64,000 nucleotides of DNA from Carettochelys insculpta (GCF_033958435.1 NC_134158.1:4111837-4175836); one strand, 5' to 3'; positions 1 through 14,640 are shown, counted from the stretch's first letter. Notes: generated from the letters alone by a model not told the origin. Program-made: numbers and translations.

Positions 1-246
1 AGCACGTGACGTTTCCGTGGGACACACTCCAGTGCGCAGCAGTGCTGGAGCTCAGGCCGTGTCCGGAGAGAAACGAGGACGGATTTGGGATCTGACTTGT
101 GCGAGGTGGTTCTGTGAGACTCGAGCATTTCCCCGAATGTGCGTGTGCAGCACGTGTGCCCCAGGGAGCGCGTGTGGGGAGCCGGGGGATGCGGAGCGGC
201 TTCCAGCCCCGTCTGAAATGTCTCCGTTGTTCTTCTCCCTTGCCAG

Positions 247-449
247 GCCCAGAGCCCCCACGTCTGGCTCCAGAGCAGCCCCGGCCCTGCAGAGACAGAG
301 CGAGGACATGGCGGTGGCGGCGGAGCTGGTGACCTTGGAGGAGGTGTCTGTGTGTTTCTCTGAGGAGGAATGGGGACTGCTGGCCCCAGGGCAGAGAGCC
401 CTCTACAGGGAGGTGATGCAGGACAATTACCAGACCGTGCGCTGGCTGG
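247..449 (+). CDS. KRAB-A exon of zinc-finger gene A
   Basis: The exon follows a pyrimidine tract ending in ccttgccag and ends at a donor, ctgg|gtgagg. The start ATG is at 308, after about 60 nt of 5' UTR in the same exon. It encodes about 47 residues beginning MAVAAELVTLEEV and including FSEEEWGLL and [11 protein letters not shown], a standard KRAB A box. KRAB A boxes recruit the TRIM28 corepressor in the nucleus. From the ATG the coding part is 142 nt, so it ends in phase 1, which fits the KRAB-B exon at 6206. The exon is about 90% identical to the one at 29419 (locus B). The 5' non-coding exon and promoter lie upstream of the window. Confidence 0.88.
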
Positions 450-643
450 GTGAGGAGTCCTGTCCCTGGGGGTGTCAGAGGCTGTGTGGGCTCTGCAGCA
501 GCTGGGTTGGCTTTGGTTCAGGGACCCTCCCTGCCCCTGTCCCCAGTGTCAGGAGTGTCAGCCCCAGGAATCACTGGCTCCCCTGTGAGAGACTGTCCCC
601 TCCACGGCCCCTCCCAGGGGAAGCAGGTTCAGGAACATGGCAG

Positions 644-1790
644 TTCTTTGATAGCATTGTGATTCGGTCTCTCATGATAGTCTTATCAAAAAACTAGGCA
701 AATACAATTTAGATGAGGCTACAAAAAGGTGGGTGCATAACTGGCTGCTTAACCATACCCAGAGAGTAGTTCTTAATGGTTCTCAATCCTGCTGGAAAAG
801 TATAACAAGTGGGGTTCCGCAGGGGTCAGTGTTAGGACCGGTTCTGTTCAATGTCTTCATCAATGATTTAGATATTGGCATAGAAAGTACGCTTATTAAG
901 TTTGCAGATGATACCAAGTTGGGAGGGGTTGCAGCAGCTTTGGAGGGTGGGGTCATAATTCAAAATGATCTGGATAAACTGGAGAAATGGTCTGAGGTAA
1001 ACAGGATGAAGTTTAATAAGGACAAATGCAAAGTGCTCCACTTAGGAGGGAACAATCAGTTTCACGCATACAGAATGGGGAGAGACTGTCTCGGAATGAG
1101 TACAGCAGAAAGGGATCTAGGGATTATAGTGGACAACAAGCTAAATTTGAGTCAACAGTGTGATGCTGTTGCAAAAAAAGCAAACATGATTCTGGGATGC
1201 ATTAACAGGTGTGATGTGAACAAGACACGAGAAGTCATTCTTCCGCTCTACTCTGCACTGATTAGGCCTCAGCTGGAGCGTTGTGTCCAGTTCTGGACAC
1301 CGCAGTTCAAAAAAGATATCGAGAAACTAGAGAGGGTCCAGAGAAGAGCGACAAGAATGATAAAAGGTCGAGAGAATGTGACCTATGAAAGAAGGTTGAA
1401 AGAATTGGGCTTGTTTAGTTTGGAAAAGAGAAGATAGAGAGGAGACATGATAGCGGTTTTCAGGTATCTAAAAGGGTGTCATAAGGAGGAAGGAGAAAAC
1501 TTGTTCTTCTTGGCCTCTGAGGATAGAACAAGAGGCAATGGACTTAAACTGCAGCAAGGGAGGTTTAGGTTGCATATTAGGAAAAAGTTCCTAACTGTCA
1601 GGGTGGTTAAACAGTGGAATAAAATGCCAAGGGAGGTTGTGGAATCTCCATCGCTGGGGATATTTAAGAACAGGTTCGATAGACGTCTATCAGGGATGGT
1701 TTAAATAGTACTTGGTCCTGCCATTGGGGCAGGGGGCTGGACTCGATGGCCTCTCGAGGTCCCTTCCAGTCCTCGTGTTCTATGATTCTT
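644..1790 (+). mobile_element. CR1 LINE, 5'-truncated, with reverse transcriptase
   Basis: The frame encodes the C-terminal half of a CR1 reverse transcriptase: SGVPQGSVLGPVLFN, the catalytic FADDTKLGG box, then the thumb region and the LASEDRTRGNGLKL tail. A stop near 1435 and frame changes show it is dead. The 3' end has the CR1 signature (ggctggactcgatggcc, then tctatgattct). It sits in the KRAB intron of locus A. The matching place in locus B (about 29806-29817) has no CR1, so this insertion is younger than the A/B duplication. Relative to B, about 9 bp of the target appears lost. Confidence 0.93.
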
Positions 1791-2922
1791 CCCACAGCCC
1801 AGGTCTCCATGTGCTTCCCCACTATCTTCCTTGGCTAGAGGTGTGAGTGGAGGGGCGCAGGCAGGAACGGCGGGTACCAGAGCTGTGGGGCTGGGTCCGG
1901 CTGCTCTCAGTGCCTGCAGGGTACCCCTGGGGTCAGCGTGCTGCCCCCCTGCTGGCTCTTACCATGAAGGGGGAGTTCTTGAATAATCAAACACAAACTC
2001 CCAGACGGAAGCACCAGCTCTCCCATGTACAGTAGTTTGCTTTCTCAGGAGTCACTGGTAGGTGCCAGACACAGGACAAACCAGTTATGAGTAACATGTG
2101 CCCCAGTTTGGATGCAGTGTCACTCCCCGTAGGTCTCATAACACACCTCGTCCAGCGTCCTCGGCCTTCATTGATACTGGGGGGTTTTGAAGATGGTTGG
2201 GAGGTGCCCAGTTAGGTCATGTGACACCTAGTGGGGCCAAACCTGGGCAGTGAGGAGTAAAACTATGAAGGCAAAAGTGCAGCTAGAATCTCAGCAGGAG
2301 GTTGTGGGGGAGGCGGAGACGGGGGCTGTAACTAACCCCCTCCAGCCGCACTTCTGCCAGTCTCCTTCCTGCACTGAGGGAAATGCACTGGGTGCGGCTG
2401 GAAAGTGAGTCAGCAACAAGCCTGTGCTGCAGGAGGAAAGTGGTAAACCACGCAGAGAAGCTGCTGCTGGCAGAGTAGAACTGAGGCAGCCGAGGGGGAG
2501 CCCAGCTGCAACAACAGCCACATCCCCAAGAGAGCAGCAAAGTCAAACAGCACCATGGCCGGCTGCAGGAGCAGCAGCTCTTGTGAGTTGCTGGCAGGGC
2601 CTACCCAGCCACAGGCAGGCAGGGGTCGCAGAGCAGGAGCCTGGGCAGAATCTGAAGCAGCCAGCCCGGGACTCACCTCGCTGCTCAGACAACTTCCTCT
2701 GCCTCCTGCTGATTCAAGCAGCGCATCAGAGCCAAAGAGCCAGAGGAACCAGGCCCCAGCCAGGAGCTTTGTGGACAGAGCCCTTGTGGAGCCAGAGCTC
2801 TGACAGCACCTTTCTCTTCAAGTTCTAGTGCCCTGCCACGTGACAGCTGCAGTCTGAGCCCTGCCTGGGGGCCTCGGTTTTGGCCCTGCCAGCCCTCACT
2901 GAGCTCACGTTTTGAGTCGAGC
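1791..2922. other. Intron sequence of locus A, no gene seen
   Basis: This stretch aligns along its length with 29819-30949 of locus B. No conserved reading frame, splice pair or recognisable repeat was seen. It is intron between the KRAB-A and KRAB-B exons. Confidence 0.6.
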
Positions 2923-2968
2923 AAAAACACAGAGAAGTCCTGTGGCACCTTATAGACTAATAGATTTT

Positions 2969-3011
2969 CTGAAGCATCAGCTTTTGTGGGCAAAGGCCCA
3001 ATTCGTCAGAT
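2969..3011 (-). ncRNA. Hammerhead-ribozyme-like motif in PLE tail, decayed
   Basis: On the minus strand CTGACGA (plus 3003-3009) fits the hammerhead CUGANGA core. It is followed by a short hairpin with GGGC/GCCC arms and then AAAA where the core needs GAAA. PLEs are known to carry hammerhead motifs. This copy has lost a core base and is unlikely to cleave. Confidence 0.45.
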
Positions 3012-3472
3012 GTCTGGAGCAGGAATTCCAGAGGCAAGTAGAAATATACAGGCACAAGAAAAGGAGGGAGTCCCACTCAAGAAGCAGGCTGGAGTTAATG
3101 AGAGCAATTCAGTCGTGGAGGATGTGGCCCACTTCCAGCAGCTGATGGGGCGGTGTGAACAGCCAGAGCAGAGAAACTGCTTTTGTACTTGGCCAGCCGT
3201 TGCTGGTCTTTGTTCAGTCCTAAATGGATGGTGTCACACTTGCAAATGAATTGCAGCTCTGCAGTTGCTCTTTGAGGTCTGCTTTTGACATTTTTGCATT
3301 GCAGGATGGCTACTTTTAAATCTGCTCTTGAGCATCCTGGGAGATTTTTGTATCTTACCGTTCCTGATATTTGATTTGGATCCATTTATTCTTTTACATG
3401 GAGACTGTCCAGTTTACATGTGCAGGCAAATAAGCCCCGCTGGTTAAAGTAAAATTAAAAAAAAAAAAAAAG

Positions 3473-3631
3473 TGGAGATACACATCTCCTAGAACTGGAA
3501 GGGACCTCAGGAGTTAATCTACTCCAGTCCCCTGCCCTCTTGGCAGGACCACGCACCGCCCTGTCATCTATTTGCCCCAGTCCCTAAATGGTCTCCTCAA
3601 GGATTGAACTCACAACCCCAGGTTTAGCAGG
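3473..3631 (-). mobile_element. tRNA-derived SINE fragment inside the PLE
   Basis: The minus strand reads from a B-box-like gttgtgagttcaatcc through a body to a CR1-like 3' end (gaggtcccttccagttctagg) and an A-rich tail (poly-T/A tract at about 3457-3471). The A box is missing, so it is 5'-truncated. It lies between the PLE linker and endonuclease parts, and the same insertion occurs in the locus B copy at 31469-31627. Confidence 0.75.
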
Positions 3632-6205
3632 TGTGGTGGAGTCGTTGGTGGGTAGAGTTGGCACTGAGGTTTGTCGAAAGGTTTGGTTTGTGAGTTACAG
3701 TGTTGTGGTCTATAGTTGCTGGTGAGGATTTGTTTCAGGTTGGTGGGCTGGCTGTAGGCAAGGACAGGCCCTGCCTCCCAAGGTCTGTGAGAGTGAAGGA
3801 TCGCTGTCCAGGGTGGGTTGTAGAGCACAGATGGTACGTTGGAGGCTATAGCTGATGGCCAGTGGTGTTCTGTTGTTTTCTTTGCTGGGCCTGTCTTGTA
3901 GCAGGTGGCTTCTGGGTACACGTCTGGCTTTGTCAATCTGTTTCTTCACTTCCTAAGGGGGGGTATTGTAGTTTCAGGAGAGCCTGGTAAAGATCTTGAA
4001 GGTGTTTGTCTCTGTCTGAGGGATTGGAGCAAACGTGGTTGTACCTCTAGTGCTTGGCTGTAAACAATGGATCGTGTGGTGTGCCCTGGCTGGAAGCTGG
4101 AGGCATGGAGGTAGCATAGCGGTCCTGGGGTTTCTGGTATAGGGTTGTGTTTATCTGACCATCACTTATGTGCTCAGTAGTGTCCAGGAAGTGGATCTCT
4201 TGTGTGGACCGTTCCAGGCTGAGGTTCTGGGTGGTGTGGAAACTGTTGATATCACAGTGAACTCTTCAAGAGCCTCTTTCTCATGGGTCCAGATGATGAT
4301 GATGTCATCAATGTAGCTCAAGTAGAGGAGAGCGCCAGGGGTCGAGAGCTGAGGAAGTTGTTCCAGGTCAGCCATAAAAATGTTGGCACAGTGTGGGGCC
4401 ACGCGGGTGCCCATTGCAGTGCCACTGATTTGAAGGTATAAATTGTCCTCAAATCTGAAGTACTTGTGGGTGAGGACAAAGTCACAAAGCTCCACCACCA
4501 CTTGTGCTGTGGCATCATCAGGGATACTGTTCCTGACAGCTTGAAGTCCATCTTCACGTGGGTTTTTTGTGTAAGAGACCTCGACATCCATGGTGACCAG
4601 GATGGTGTTTTCAGGAAGATCACCAGTGCACAGCAGTTTCCTGAGGAAGTCGGTGGTGTTTCAAAGATAGCTTGGAGTGCTGGTAACATAAGGTCTGAGT
4701 CGAGAGTCCCCACAGCTGGACAAGGCTGCAATGAGAGTGCCAATGCCTGAGCTGATGGTGCCTCCAGAATGTCTAGATTTATGGATCTTGGGGCTCTCGG
4801 GGTGTGTCTGTGCAGATCTGTTCCTGCGCTTTTTTCAGGAATGTCTTGAGCAGACGGTGCAGTTTCTGTGTGTGCTGCTCAGTGGGATCAGAGGACAGTA
4901 GCCTGTAGAAGGTGGTATTGGAGAGCTGCCTGGGAGTCTCCTTTTCATGGTCTGACCTATTCATGATGACAACAGCAGCTCCTTTGTTGGCCTGTTGGAT
5001 GACAACGCCAGAGCTGTTTCTGAGGCTGTGGGTGACATTGCATTCCACACGGCTGAGGTCCTGGGACAAGCGATGTCACTTTGCCACAATTTCTGCCTGT
5101 GCACAGAAGTGGAAACGCTCTAGGTCTAGATCCAGTCTGTCGTTTTGACCGTCAGGAAGGATTCCACACAGAATTCTTCTTCTTGTACTCTAGGTATGAT
5201 GGTGCCTGCAGGGCTGTTCAGAGTCTTGTGAAAAGTGTTCCTGGAAAGTGTTCCTCGCAAAATTGGGGTGGGGTTCCAGATCCCCACAGAACTGCGTCAT
5301 GTTTGTGGGGGTGGTGGGGCACAAAGAGTCCCCGAGATAGCACAGACTCCTCTGCCGGGCTGAGTGTGTGGTTGGATAGATTGACAATGTTGCCGGCTGA
5401 GTTACGGGTACCACTACTGTGGCCCCATGCGGCAAGTCGGAGGTTAGAGAGTTTACAGTCCTGTAGAGAAGAGCAGTGTGTGTTGTGACTCTCCTGTCTC
5501 CTTTCAGTAAAGTCCAGCCACCTGGGCGTTTGTGTGGGAGGCTGTTTTTTAGGAGAGGCTCCAGACTTGAGAGCTTCTTGTGATGTTTCCCTGTTTGCTG
5601 CACAGGACGCTGAACAGGTGGTTCCTCAGGTCTGTGGGAGTGTGCGACCAATCTCTCGACACAGTCCCTGCAGTGTGTCGGTTGCAGTGAGTGTTTCACC
5701 TTCAGCCCGTTGGGTGGGACGTCCATCCATTTGCACTTGGCGAGGAAGCTGGTGTCTGTATCTGTGCAGGTTTTCTCATGGGTTTGTTGGATTCCGGCTC
5801 CACGTGGCTAAATTCAGGGCCTGCCTGGTGCCAGGCATTGGGCGTAGCTGTGTTAGTTTTGTCCACAAAAACAACAACACATCGAGTGTTGAGCTGAGTG
5901 GTCCTGTCCTGCCCTGGGATGGGGGGGGGATGGAACAGGTCAAGAGGGAGGCTGAGTTGCACCCTAGAGAGGGCAGCAGAGCACTTGGCTCCCCCAGGAA
6001 TGAGCTGGGCCATTCCCGAGGCAGGGGTGAGCCACCTGTAGTCCAGGTGAGTGTGTCATGGGATCTTGTACCATCCAGAGCCCGGCCTGTGCCAGGTGGG
6101 GAAGGAGCCTCTCTGGGTGGGCTGCTCAGATCCTGGGGCTGGAAGAAGTAATGGCCTGGACCTTGCTGAACAAGATCAGCACTTGGTTAATTGCTCCCCA
6201 AGCAG

Positions 6206-6319
6206 GATTTCCAGTTCCCAAAGCTGATGTGATCTCCTGGGTGGAGCGAGGGGAGGCGCTGGGGGTCCCAGATCTCCAGGGCGCTGAGAAAGGGGAGATC
6301 ATCAGCGACCCCCACACAG
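6206..6319 (+). CDS. KRAB-B exon of zinc-finger gene A
   Basis: The exon lies between acceptor ttgctccccaagcag and donor cacacag|gtgagc. It is 114 nt and phase 1 at both ends, so it joins the KRAB-A exon (449) and the finger exon (7335) in frame. It encodes GFPVPKADVISWVERGEAL followed by PDLQGAEKGEIIS, matching the KRAB B box pattern of a DVISxLERGE core and a PDLQG segment. The B box strengthens KRAB-TRIM28 binding. Homologous exons are at 19981-20094 (C) and 33985-34092 (B). Confidence 0.88.
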
Positions 6320-6607
6320 GTGAGCAGTGAGCTAAAGAGACTCAGAAACCGATTTCTGTGTCCTCCTAGATGTCACTTGGGCCTTTTCATCCAGACTGAC
6401 TGAGCCTTCAGCCTGTCATCAGCCTCAGCCAGAGGGTGGGAGCAGTGCTGGGGTCCCTCCTCTGGGGAAGGGTTGTGAGGAAGGAGGAGCAGCTCAGTTC
6501 ATGTTATTTCAATCTTCCATCAGCTGTTGGCTGCGTTCCCCCCTTTCTGTTCCCTTTCAGAGTTTTCCTTTCAGCTCAGTGCACAGAGTGACACTGTCTG
6601 GTTCTCC

Positions 6608-8943
<2,336 letters not shown>

Positions 8944-9188
8944 AATCTAACCAATCAGAGGAACCTTTCAGCTGTTTTGTCTGTCCGGGAACGCTCACAC
9001 ATTGTCAATCGTCAGAGTTCACACAAGAGAATAACCCACAGACTGTACTGACGTGGGTAACCTTCAGTGGCTGCTCGGACATTATTGATCATCAGAGAAT
9101 TCACACAGGAGGGAAATCCGGTAACTCTCTCTTTGTTGCTATTTTTGAAGCTGGGCCACTGGGCAAAAAGTCAGTGAGAACCCCATGA
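8944..9188 (+). pseudogene. Relic fingers downstream of gene A stop
   Basis: After the stop the sequence still resembles finger coding DNA (a DIIDHQRIHTGGKSGNSL piece near 9085), but no frame is kept and linkers are broken. The same relic follows the stops of B and C, so the ancestral finger exon was longer. Confidence 0.6.
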
Positions 9189-9249
9189 AGTACCACACTG
9201 CTTCTCATTCCTTAAGGGTTTGGTGTTACGGAGCCATTCAGGTAACTAA

Positions 9250-9366
9250 AATAAAGTCGACTTGTTCCCGACATTAACCCCTGCTCCTTTATAAAAGAAC
9301 TAGACACACTGGAGTTTAAGGACCTGAACTTGATTAATTTTTGGTGTCTTTTTTTAATTAAATAAA
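9250..9366 (+). terminator. Polyadenylation signals of gene A
   Basis: AATAAA occurs at 9250-9255 and again at 9361-9366. Both are conserved at the matching places of loci B and C. Which one is used cannot be told. Confidence 0.55.
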
Positions 9367-9369
9367 CTG

Positions 9370-9642
9370 AAAATGCTTCACTTGAGTTGTTGCTCCAGGT
9401 GTGTCTGGAGAGGAGGGGTCAGTGCATGGGGACACTGGGGAGAGACCATTGTTGTAGCCCACTGTCGCCGCAGCAGCTTTGGGCCCAGGTGAGAAGCACC
9501 TCTGCTTGGCTGCTGCAGCTCCAGCAGGTACACCCAGGGGAGCGGCGTATGTCCCTCGCCTGGGGCAGGGCCAGGGTCATCGGTCCTCTGCACTGCCCAG
9601 CCAGAGAGGAATGCAGCAAATCTGCACTTTCTCCTCACTCCC
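9370..9642 (+). repeat. Duplicated 3' flank, copy A
   Basis: This sequence is shared with 36180-36600 (B) and, inverted, 17600-18040 (C). No coding signal is conserved. The provirus begins at its right edge. Confidence 0.75.
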
Positions 9643-10202
9643 TGTTAAGGAAAGATTTAACTCTGTCTCACCCTCGCAGGTGTGGTGTTGGGTTCGACTC
9701 TAGGATCCCGCAGAATTTCAAGTTCAGAGTCCAATCCACAAGTATCCTTTATTGAGGTACAGAATTACAGCTTGAGCTGGGTGCCTCCAGAGAGGGACCC
9801 CGACCCCAGAAATCGCTGGCAATTATACTCTTTACAGTTCATAACACCGCCCATACCCCTGTCCAAAGTCCAATCCCCTAATTTGAGTAGGGGTCTTTAC
9901 TCTTCCCCATTGGATTGTCCCGTTGCTAAGGGGACAGTCTGTTGCTGGGTGTTTGATCTTCTTCAGGAGGCGGTTATCTCAGCTCCTTACATTCTTCCTT
10001 TATCTCCCTTTTTGCAAACTTCTAATTAGCACAATATCGGGCAATTTTCACCAGTTCTGCAGCTGTTGTTTTCAGCATTTCTCTCAGGTCAGCTTGACCT
10101 GGGCCTAAGGCTTCAGCTTCTTTAGCTACTAGTGCTAAGCTAAGAGAATAAACTCTTTAAAACATGCATATAAAATGACATATAAATGATTTTACCATAA
10201 CA
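9643..10202 (-). repeat. 3' LTR of the provirus
   Basis: On the minus strand it runs TGTTATGG...CCTTAACA, 560 bp. A purine tract (aaagggggga) at about 10203-10213 lies directly upstream in the minus sense, as expected of a polypurine tract. It aligns throughout with the other LTR, with scattered substitutions. Confidence 0.88.
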
Positions 10203-10284
10203 GTCCCCCCTTTGATTTTGTAGGCATCCCTGCCTACCTGTATTATAACGTGCTTTGCATAAGTATTTTACGATAACCTTGCAG

Positions 10285-11431
10285 AGAGCGTGTTCACATA
10301 TTTTGCAAAAGCTCCTTAATACATGACACAACAGAGCATAATATTATCAGTACAACAAACAGAGGAAGGAGAATCTTAATTAATAAACGAAACAAACCAC
10401 TGAGCCATGAGGATAAACCCCATCCTGAAAACAGATCTTGCAACCAGTCACCCTCAGGGGCGGTGTAGGCAGCTTGTGCCCTGGCTCAAGCATGGGCCTC
10501 TGCCCTTACTACCTTTTCATAGATTTCATAGCTACTATTATTTACATACACACAACATCGGGATCCAACTAGAGCACAGACTCCCCCTTGGGAAGCTAGG
10601 AGGTAATCTAAAGCCAACCAGTTTTGGAGGCCCATTTGCCTAACTTTTCCCAATTCCTTATCGATGGCACGGAGGGCCTTGGTTGTCGCATTGGCTACTT
10701 TCTCCAAAGCTTCCTCCAGCTTTCAGATTTTCTTCATCGCAAAGGCCATACCCAGACCTGGGGTCGTGACTCCCCAATACCATTTCACGTTTGTTATCTC
10801 TTCGTAGTTTCAGACTCTGCTACCGGGAAGACGGTCTACTATACAAATGGCTGGGAAGGCTGCCCCAATATAGCAGGTTCCACTCCAACGTATGGGCAGG
10901 GTTTTATATGCTGTTTGGCCACATATGAAATAATGGCCAACCTTAGCTGTTAAGGCTTTAGTACACTGGGGTTTCATCATTTACTGCAAATAGTACCTGA
11001 AGATGTTCAGGTTGGCAAGGCCTTTATCTTACACCAACCCTCATTCTGGACAACGCTTATCTCGCACCTGCTTTTCCCCACTCGGCCTTCTGTGCCATTG
11101 CACGTCCAATAATATTCTCCATCTGAGGTTATGGCTAAACGAACAGCTCCTAGGCCATTAAACCCTTTATCATACCATGTGTTATTTTGGCCCAATTCAC
11201 CAAACCATGTGCCATTCAGCTGAGTGTTATTTAGTGGGACTGGAATCATTGGGACACCTCCCTTTGAATGTACAGGGCTATGAGCACGTATCCAACATCT
11301 GTGGTGTTAAATTCTCGGGAAGCTTGGTTCATTAAAAGCATAAACGTATTTGAGCCATATAGGCTATAGCTACTAGGTATTAAAAACAAAACTAAACGTA
11401 AGTTCAGCAGGATCTGTTTGGCCAGCCCCAT
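10285..11431 (-). pseudogene. env remnant
   Basis: A hydrophobic N-terminal leader (from 11431), an N-glycosylation-rich surface segment (about 11007-11249) and a transmembrane subunit piece (about 10486-10707) lie in different frames. The transmembrane piece has the CX6CC disulfide motif (CALVGSRCC) of gammaretrovirus-type env, and a membrane-spanning stretch follows near 10300-10440. Frameshifts and lost sequence break it into at least three parts, so no fusion protein can be made. Confidence 0.75.
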
Positions 11432-11462
11432 TGGACTGTTCTTCAGGGCTTCGTCGCTTTCT

Positions 11463-12336
11463 TCACCTATCGCTGGCAGGTTTCCTGGGCTGCAGTTGGT
11501 ACCTTAGTCTTGGTTCCTCAGGTTCGTCTGCTTCTGGGCCTGGATTGCCGGTACCAGGTCTGCCGTGCTCCTCTTCAGGACCCGCCTCTGTAGGAGCTGG
11601 AACCAGTTTGCAGTGGGACATGTGGCTCCAGGTCAGCAGGCCCTTGCACTTCACAGCGGTATGGGTGGTGAAAAGGACTTGGTAGGGGCCCTTCCACCTT
11701 GGTTCCAGGGCAGTCTTTCGCTGGTGGACCTTTACACAGACCCAATCTCCTGGTTGCAGCTTATGGCATGGTTCAATCGGGGCCTCCAGGAAAGCGTCCT
11801 TGACCTGTGAATGACAGGACTGCACACACCTCATCAGTTTCTGACAGTACTTAACTGTGCTTGCTTTGATAAGTGTGGTATTGGCCTGGTCAATCTTCGG
11901 GCTGCTCAGCTGTTTCTTTGGGCAGCCACACACAATCCCACAGGGACTAAGTCCAGTGAAGTGAGTACCTCTATTACTGGAGATCACAAGGGGTATTTTC
12001 CAGGATGGGATAAAGTGATTTAGAAGATTTTTAGCCACTGTGATGGCATCAGCTTTCCTACATGGAGAAGCTTTTACCCATCCCGAGAACAAACAAACAA
12101 TAACCAGCACATAGTCAAAAGATTTACATTTGGGTAGTTGAGTGGAGTTCATTTATAAATTTAGGAACAGTCCTAAAAGGCGGAGATCTGGTTGCCAGAA
12201 CTGTCTGTACAGGTTTGCCCATGTTATAGGCTTGGCAGACAGGGCAAGCCAGACAGTTGTTTGGGCCACTTAGGAGAATTTGGAAGCAAACCAATTTGTT
12301 TGAACAGCAGTAATCATAAACAGTGAAGTGGCCCAA
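11463..12336 (-). pseudogene. pol integrase remnant
   Basis: An N-terminal zinc-domain piece (CPVCQAYNMGK, near 12230) is followed by a catalytic core with frame breaks. The C-terminal domain has LQPGDWVCVKVHQRK and LEPRWKGPYQVLFTT, typical of gammaretrovirus-type integrases. The frame continues past the integrase end through a proline/glutamate-rich stretch. No reverse transcriptase is recognisable between here and gag. Confidence 0.78.
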
Positions 12337-13820
12337 GAGGGGAAAGGTCTACAGCTTTAGCTGCTGTGTCAGCCAAGGCATTTAATAAGGCAGCAATATA
12401 CAGACCATTTTGTTTTAATGAGCCCATGTATATTTTAACTTACCAACATAGACAATTTGATAATGCTATGAATAAGATAAGCACAAACATAAAATGTAAA
12501 ACCACATTCTTCATTTTAAAAGGAGATGCACGATGTTTAGGTGGTTCTTCAGTAACTACCCGCTTTTCTCTGTTTCTGAAAGACAAAAGGATACTTTTCT
12601 ACCCCCTTTGTGGGTGGCAGATTACATTTTAGAATACTCCATTGACACACATGCTCAGTCCCTTCTAAACTCTGCAAGCTACTCACTCTGAATGTCCTTC
12701 AGACACTTCAGCGTTAAGGGCTTACTCACTTTCTCACTTACTCTTTTCCCTCAAATCACATGCTTGCTCCCTTAAAATTGAAAACTTTGGTAGTTTAGAT
12801 TTCACCCTTTGAAGATGTTATTACAGGGATCTGACTTCCCCTTTGACTTTTATTACTTCCCTTTATTAAAGGACAGTTATATACATCGCACCTTATTACA
12901 GGATCACTCATGTTAACTACATACCTTTTTTTTTTTTTTTTTTTTTTTTTAAACTGGCCAAATTTGGGCTATTGAAGGGGCTCTGGGCCTTCATGAGTCC
13001 CCTTCCTTTTGTAAATCTTGGATTTATAATGCTGAGAGCTATTGGCAGATTGGTATTAAACCCTTCTGCTAACTTGTATATTTGGTTTACCAGACTCTGC
13101 AGATCTCTGTGGTTCTGCTGGACATAACGCTTAGCAGGAGATTTCACATACATCTCATCCATTATTTCTATATATTAATGTTACCGCTATAATTTACTTA
13201 ACTGTACAACATAAGGGAAAATTTTAACTTGGATCTTATTTAGGTTTTACACAACTTTTGTTCTCTGATATTGGAAGGTGTCCACATCGGAAGGCGTCCC
13301 CTCCTTATGGATACACCAACAAGATAGACAAAACTACCCCAGACTGGTCAAAAGCAAATAAGCTTCAAACACAAACGGATGAGAAATGCAGATTAATACA
13401 GATTCTAATTGCCAGACACTTCACAGTACAAAACCGAAACGGCCCTTTGTCGCTGCAAGGGCACGTTATCAGATTTTAACACAAACACGTGTTAGCAAAA
13501 CAATTAATTTAAACAAAACTCCATGATGGATACACACATACTGCAACATAAATGCTTGCATGACTCCACTCTGTACCACAGAGAGTTAAACTAACAGCTT
13601 TCAGAGTTGGGCAGTTTCTTCAAGGTCTCATAAGCTGGGCTTTTATCCAAGAAGCTGTTTCTCACAGCCCAGATGCAACTGCTCTGATATTCCTTACTCC
13701 CAGTAACTTGTGTTTCAGAAATTTTTGCTGCCTTTTGGTTCCAATGCCCTCTGGAGAGAAATCATTTTTTTTTTCACAAAATATTCCTCGAATTACCTGC
13801 ACAACCTTCTTTGGATTATC

Positions 13821-14402
13821 TCAGAGCCTGGGAAGCTGTTGGCTCCAAGTAATCAGATCCTGAGGTCTCCAAGGTTTGTTAATGCTAGTTATCAACACCC
13901 TCCATTGCCTCTGTTCCCCTCCCTCCCTAGCAGGCTTCAGTCCTAAGGGGACCTGAGGTAAGGGAGCCCGGAAGACAACTGTGGGGAGGGAAGGAGGCGA
14001 AGAAGAAAGAACAGCAGAAGGGGGAGCATAGGGTGGAGCGGATTCCACAAGCGCAGACGCAGCAGCAGAGCTCTGTAAGGCCTTTAAGTAATTTTTCCCA
14101 GGCTTCTCTTTTTGCCTAGCAAATGCCCAATTATCCCACACATACCAACAATCCATTTGTGTGGGGAACCTGTTTTCCAATTGTTGACGTAAAAAAAAAA
14201 AAGTTAACTCCTGTAAATCAAAAGTCCCTTCACTTGGCCACCTCTCTGCCGGCTTACCGCCTGCGGTTAAGAGAGGCCAGTCCTCCTGACACAGCTGCAT
14301 CAATTTCCTTTCTCCTAGTCTCGTGGTACCATCGATTTTCCTCCAATTTTCCAGCACTTCGGCTAAGGGCGTCCCCTTCTCGATGCCGAAAGCGCTACCC
14401 AT
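13821..14402 (-). pseudogene. gag matrix remnant
   Basis: An open frame of 193 codons starts MGSAFG, with Gly at position 2 suitable for myristoylation. It contains a tryptophan-rich matrix-like region (EDWPLL; CWYVWDNWAF) and a proline/serine-rich stretch. Capsid and nucleocapsid are absent. The ATG lies directly after the tandem-repeat leader. Confidence 0.65.
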
Positions 14403-14416
14403 CCTGCATTCCCTAC

Positions 14417-14640
14417 AGGTGCGCCTTACGCGGATCAGGCTGCGCCCCAGGTGCGCCTTACGCGGATCAGGCTGCGCCCCAGGTGCGCCTTACGCGGATC
14501 AGGCTGCGCCCCAGGTGCGCCTTACGCGGATCAGGCTGTGCCCCAGATGTGCCTTACGCGGATCAGGCTGCGCCCCAGATGTGCCTTACGCGGATCAGGC
14601 TGTGCTCCAGATACGCCTTATGCTGATCAGGCTGCGCACC
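14417..14640 (-). repeat. Tandem repeat, 32-bp unit, about 7 copies, in the ERV leader
   Basis: The unit contains gcgccttacgcggatcaggc. Copies at the gag-distal end on the plus strand carry more substitutions. It sits between the primer-binding-like site and the gag ATG, where the packaging signal normally lies. Confidence 0.9.

Larger units (their letters stand above)
2923..5905 (-). mobile_element. Penelope-like element (PLE) in locus A intron
   Basis: Read on the minus strand it has the PLE order. An N-terminal region contains CPTTPTNMTQFCGDLE (about 5190-5726). The reverse transcriptase (about 4166-4743) has QISGTAMGTRVAPHCAN and the catalytic YIDDIIIIWTH box. A linker follows (about 3610-4160), then a C-terminal GIY-YIG-type endonuclease piece with RADLKVAILQ (about 3095-3385), then a tail with a hammerhead-like core (2969-3011) ending near 2923. 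Several frameshifts and stops make it inactive. A SINE interrupts it at 3473-3631. The same element with the same SINE is present at 30950-33905. The 5' boundary is approximate. Confidence 0.88.

Noticed and set aside
5190..6151. Plus-strand frames across 5.1-6.1 kb as a gene
   Set aside because: They are antisense to the PLE N-terminal region and run into the KRAB intron.
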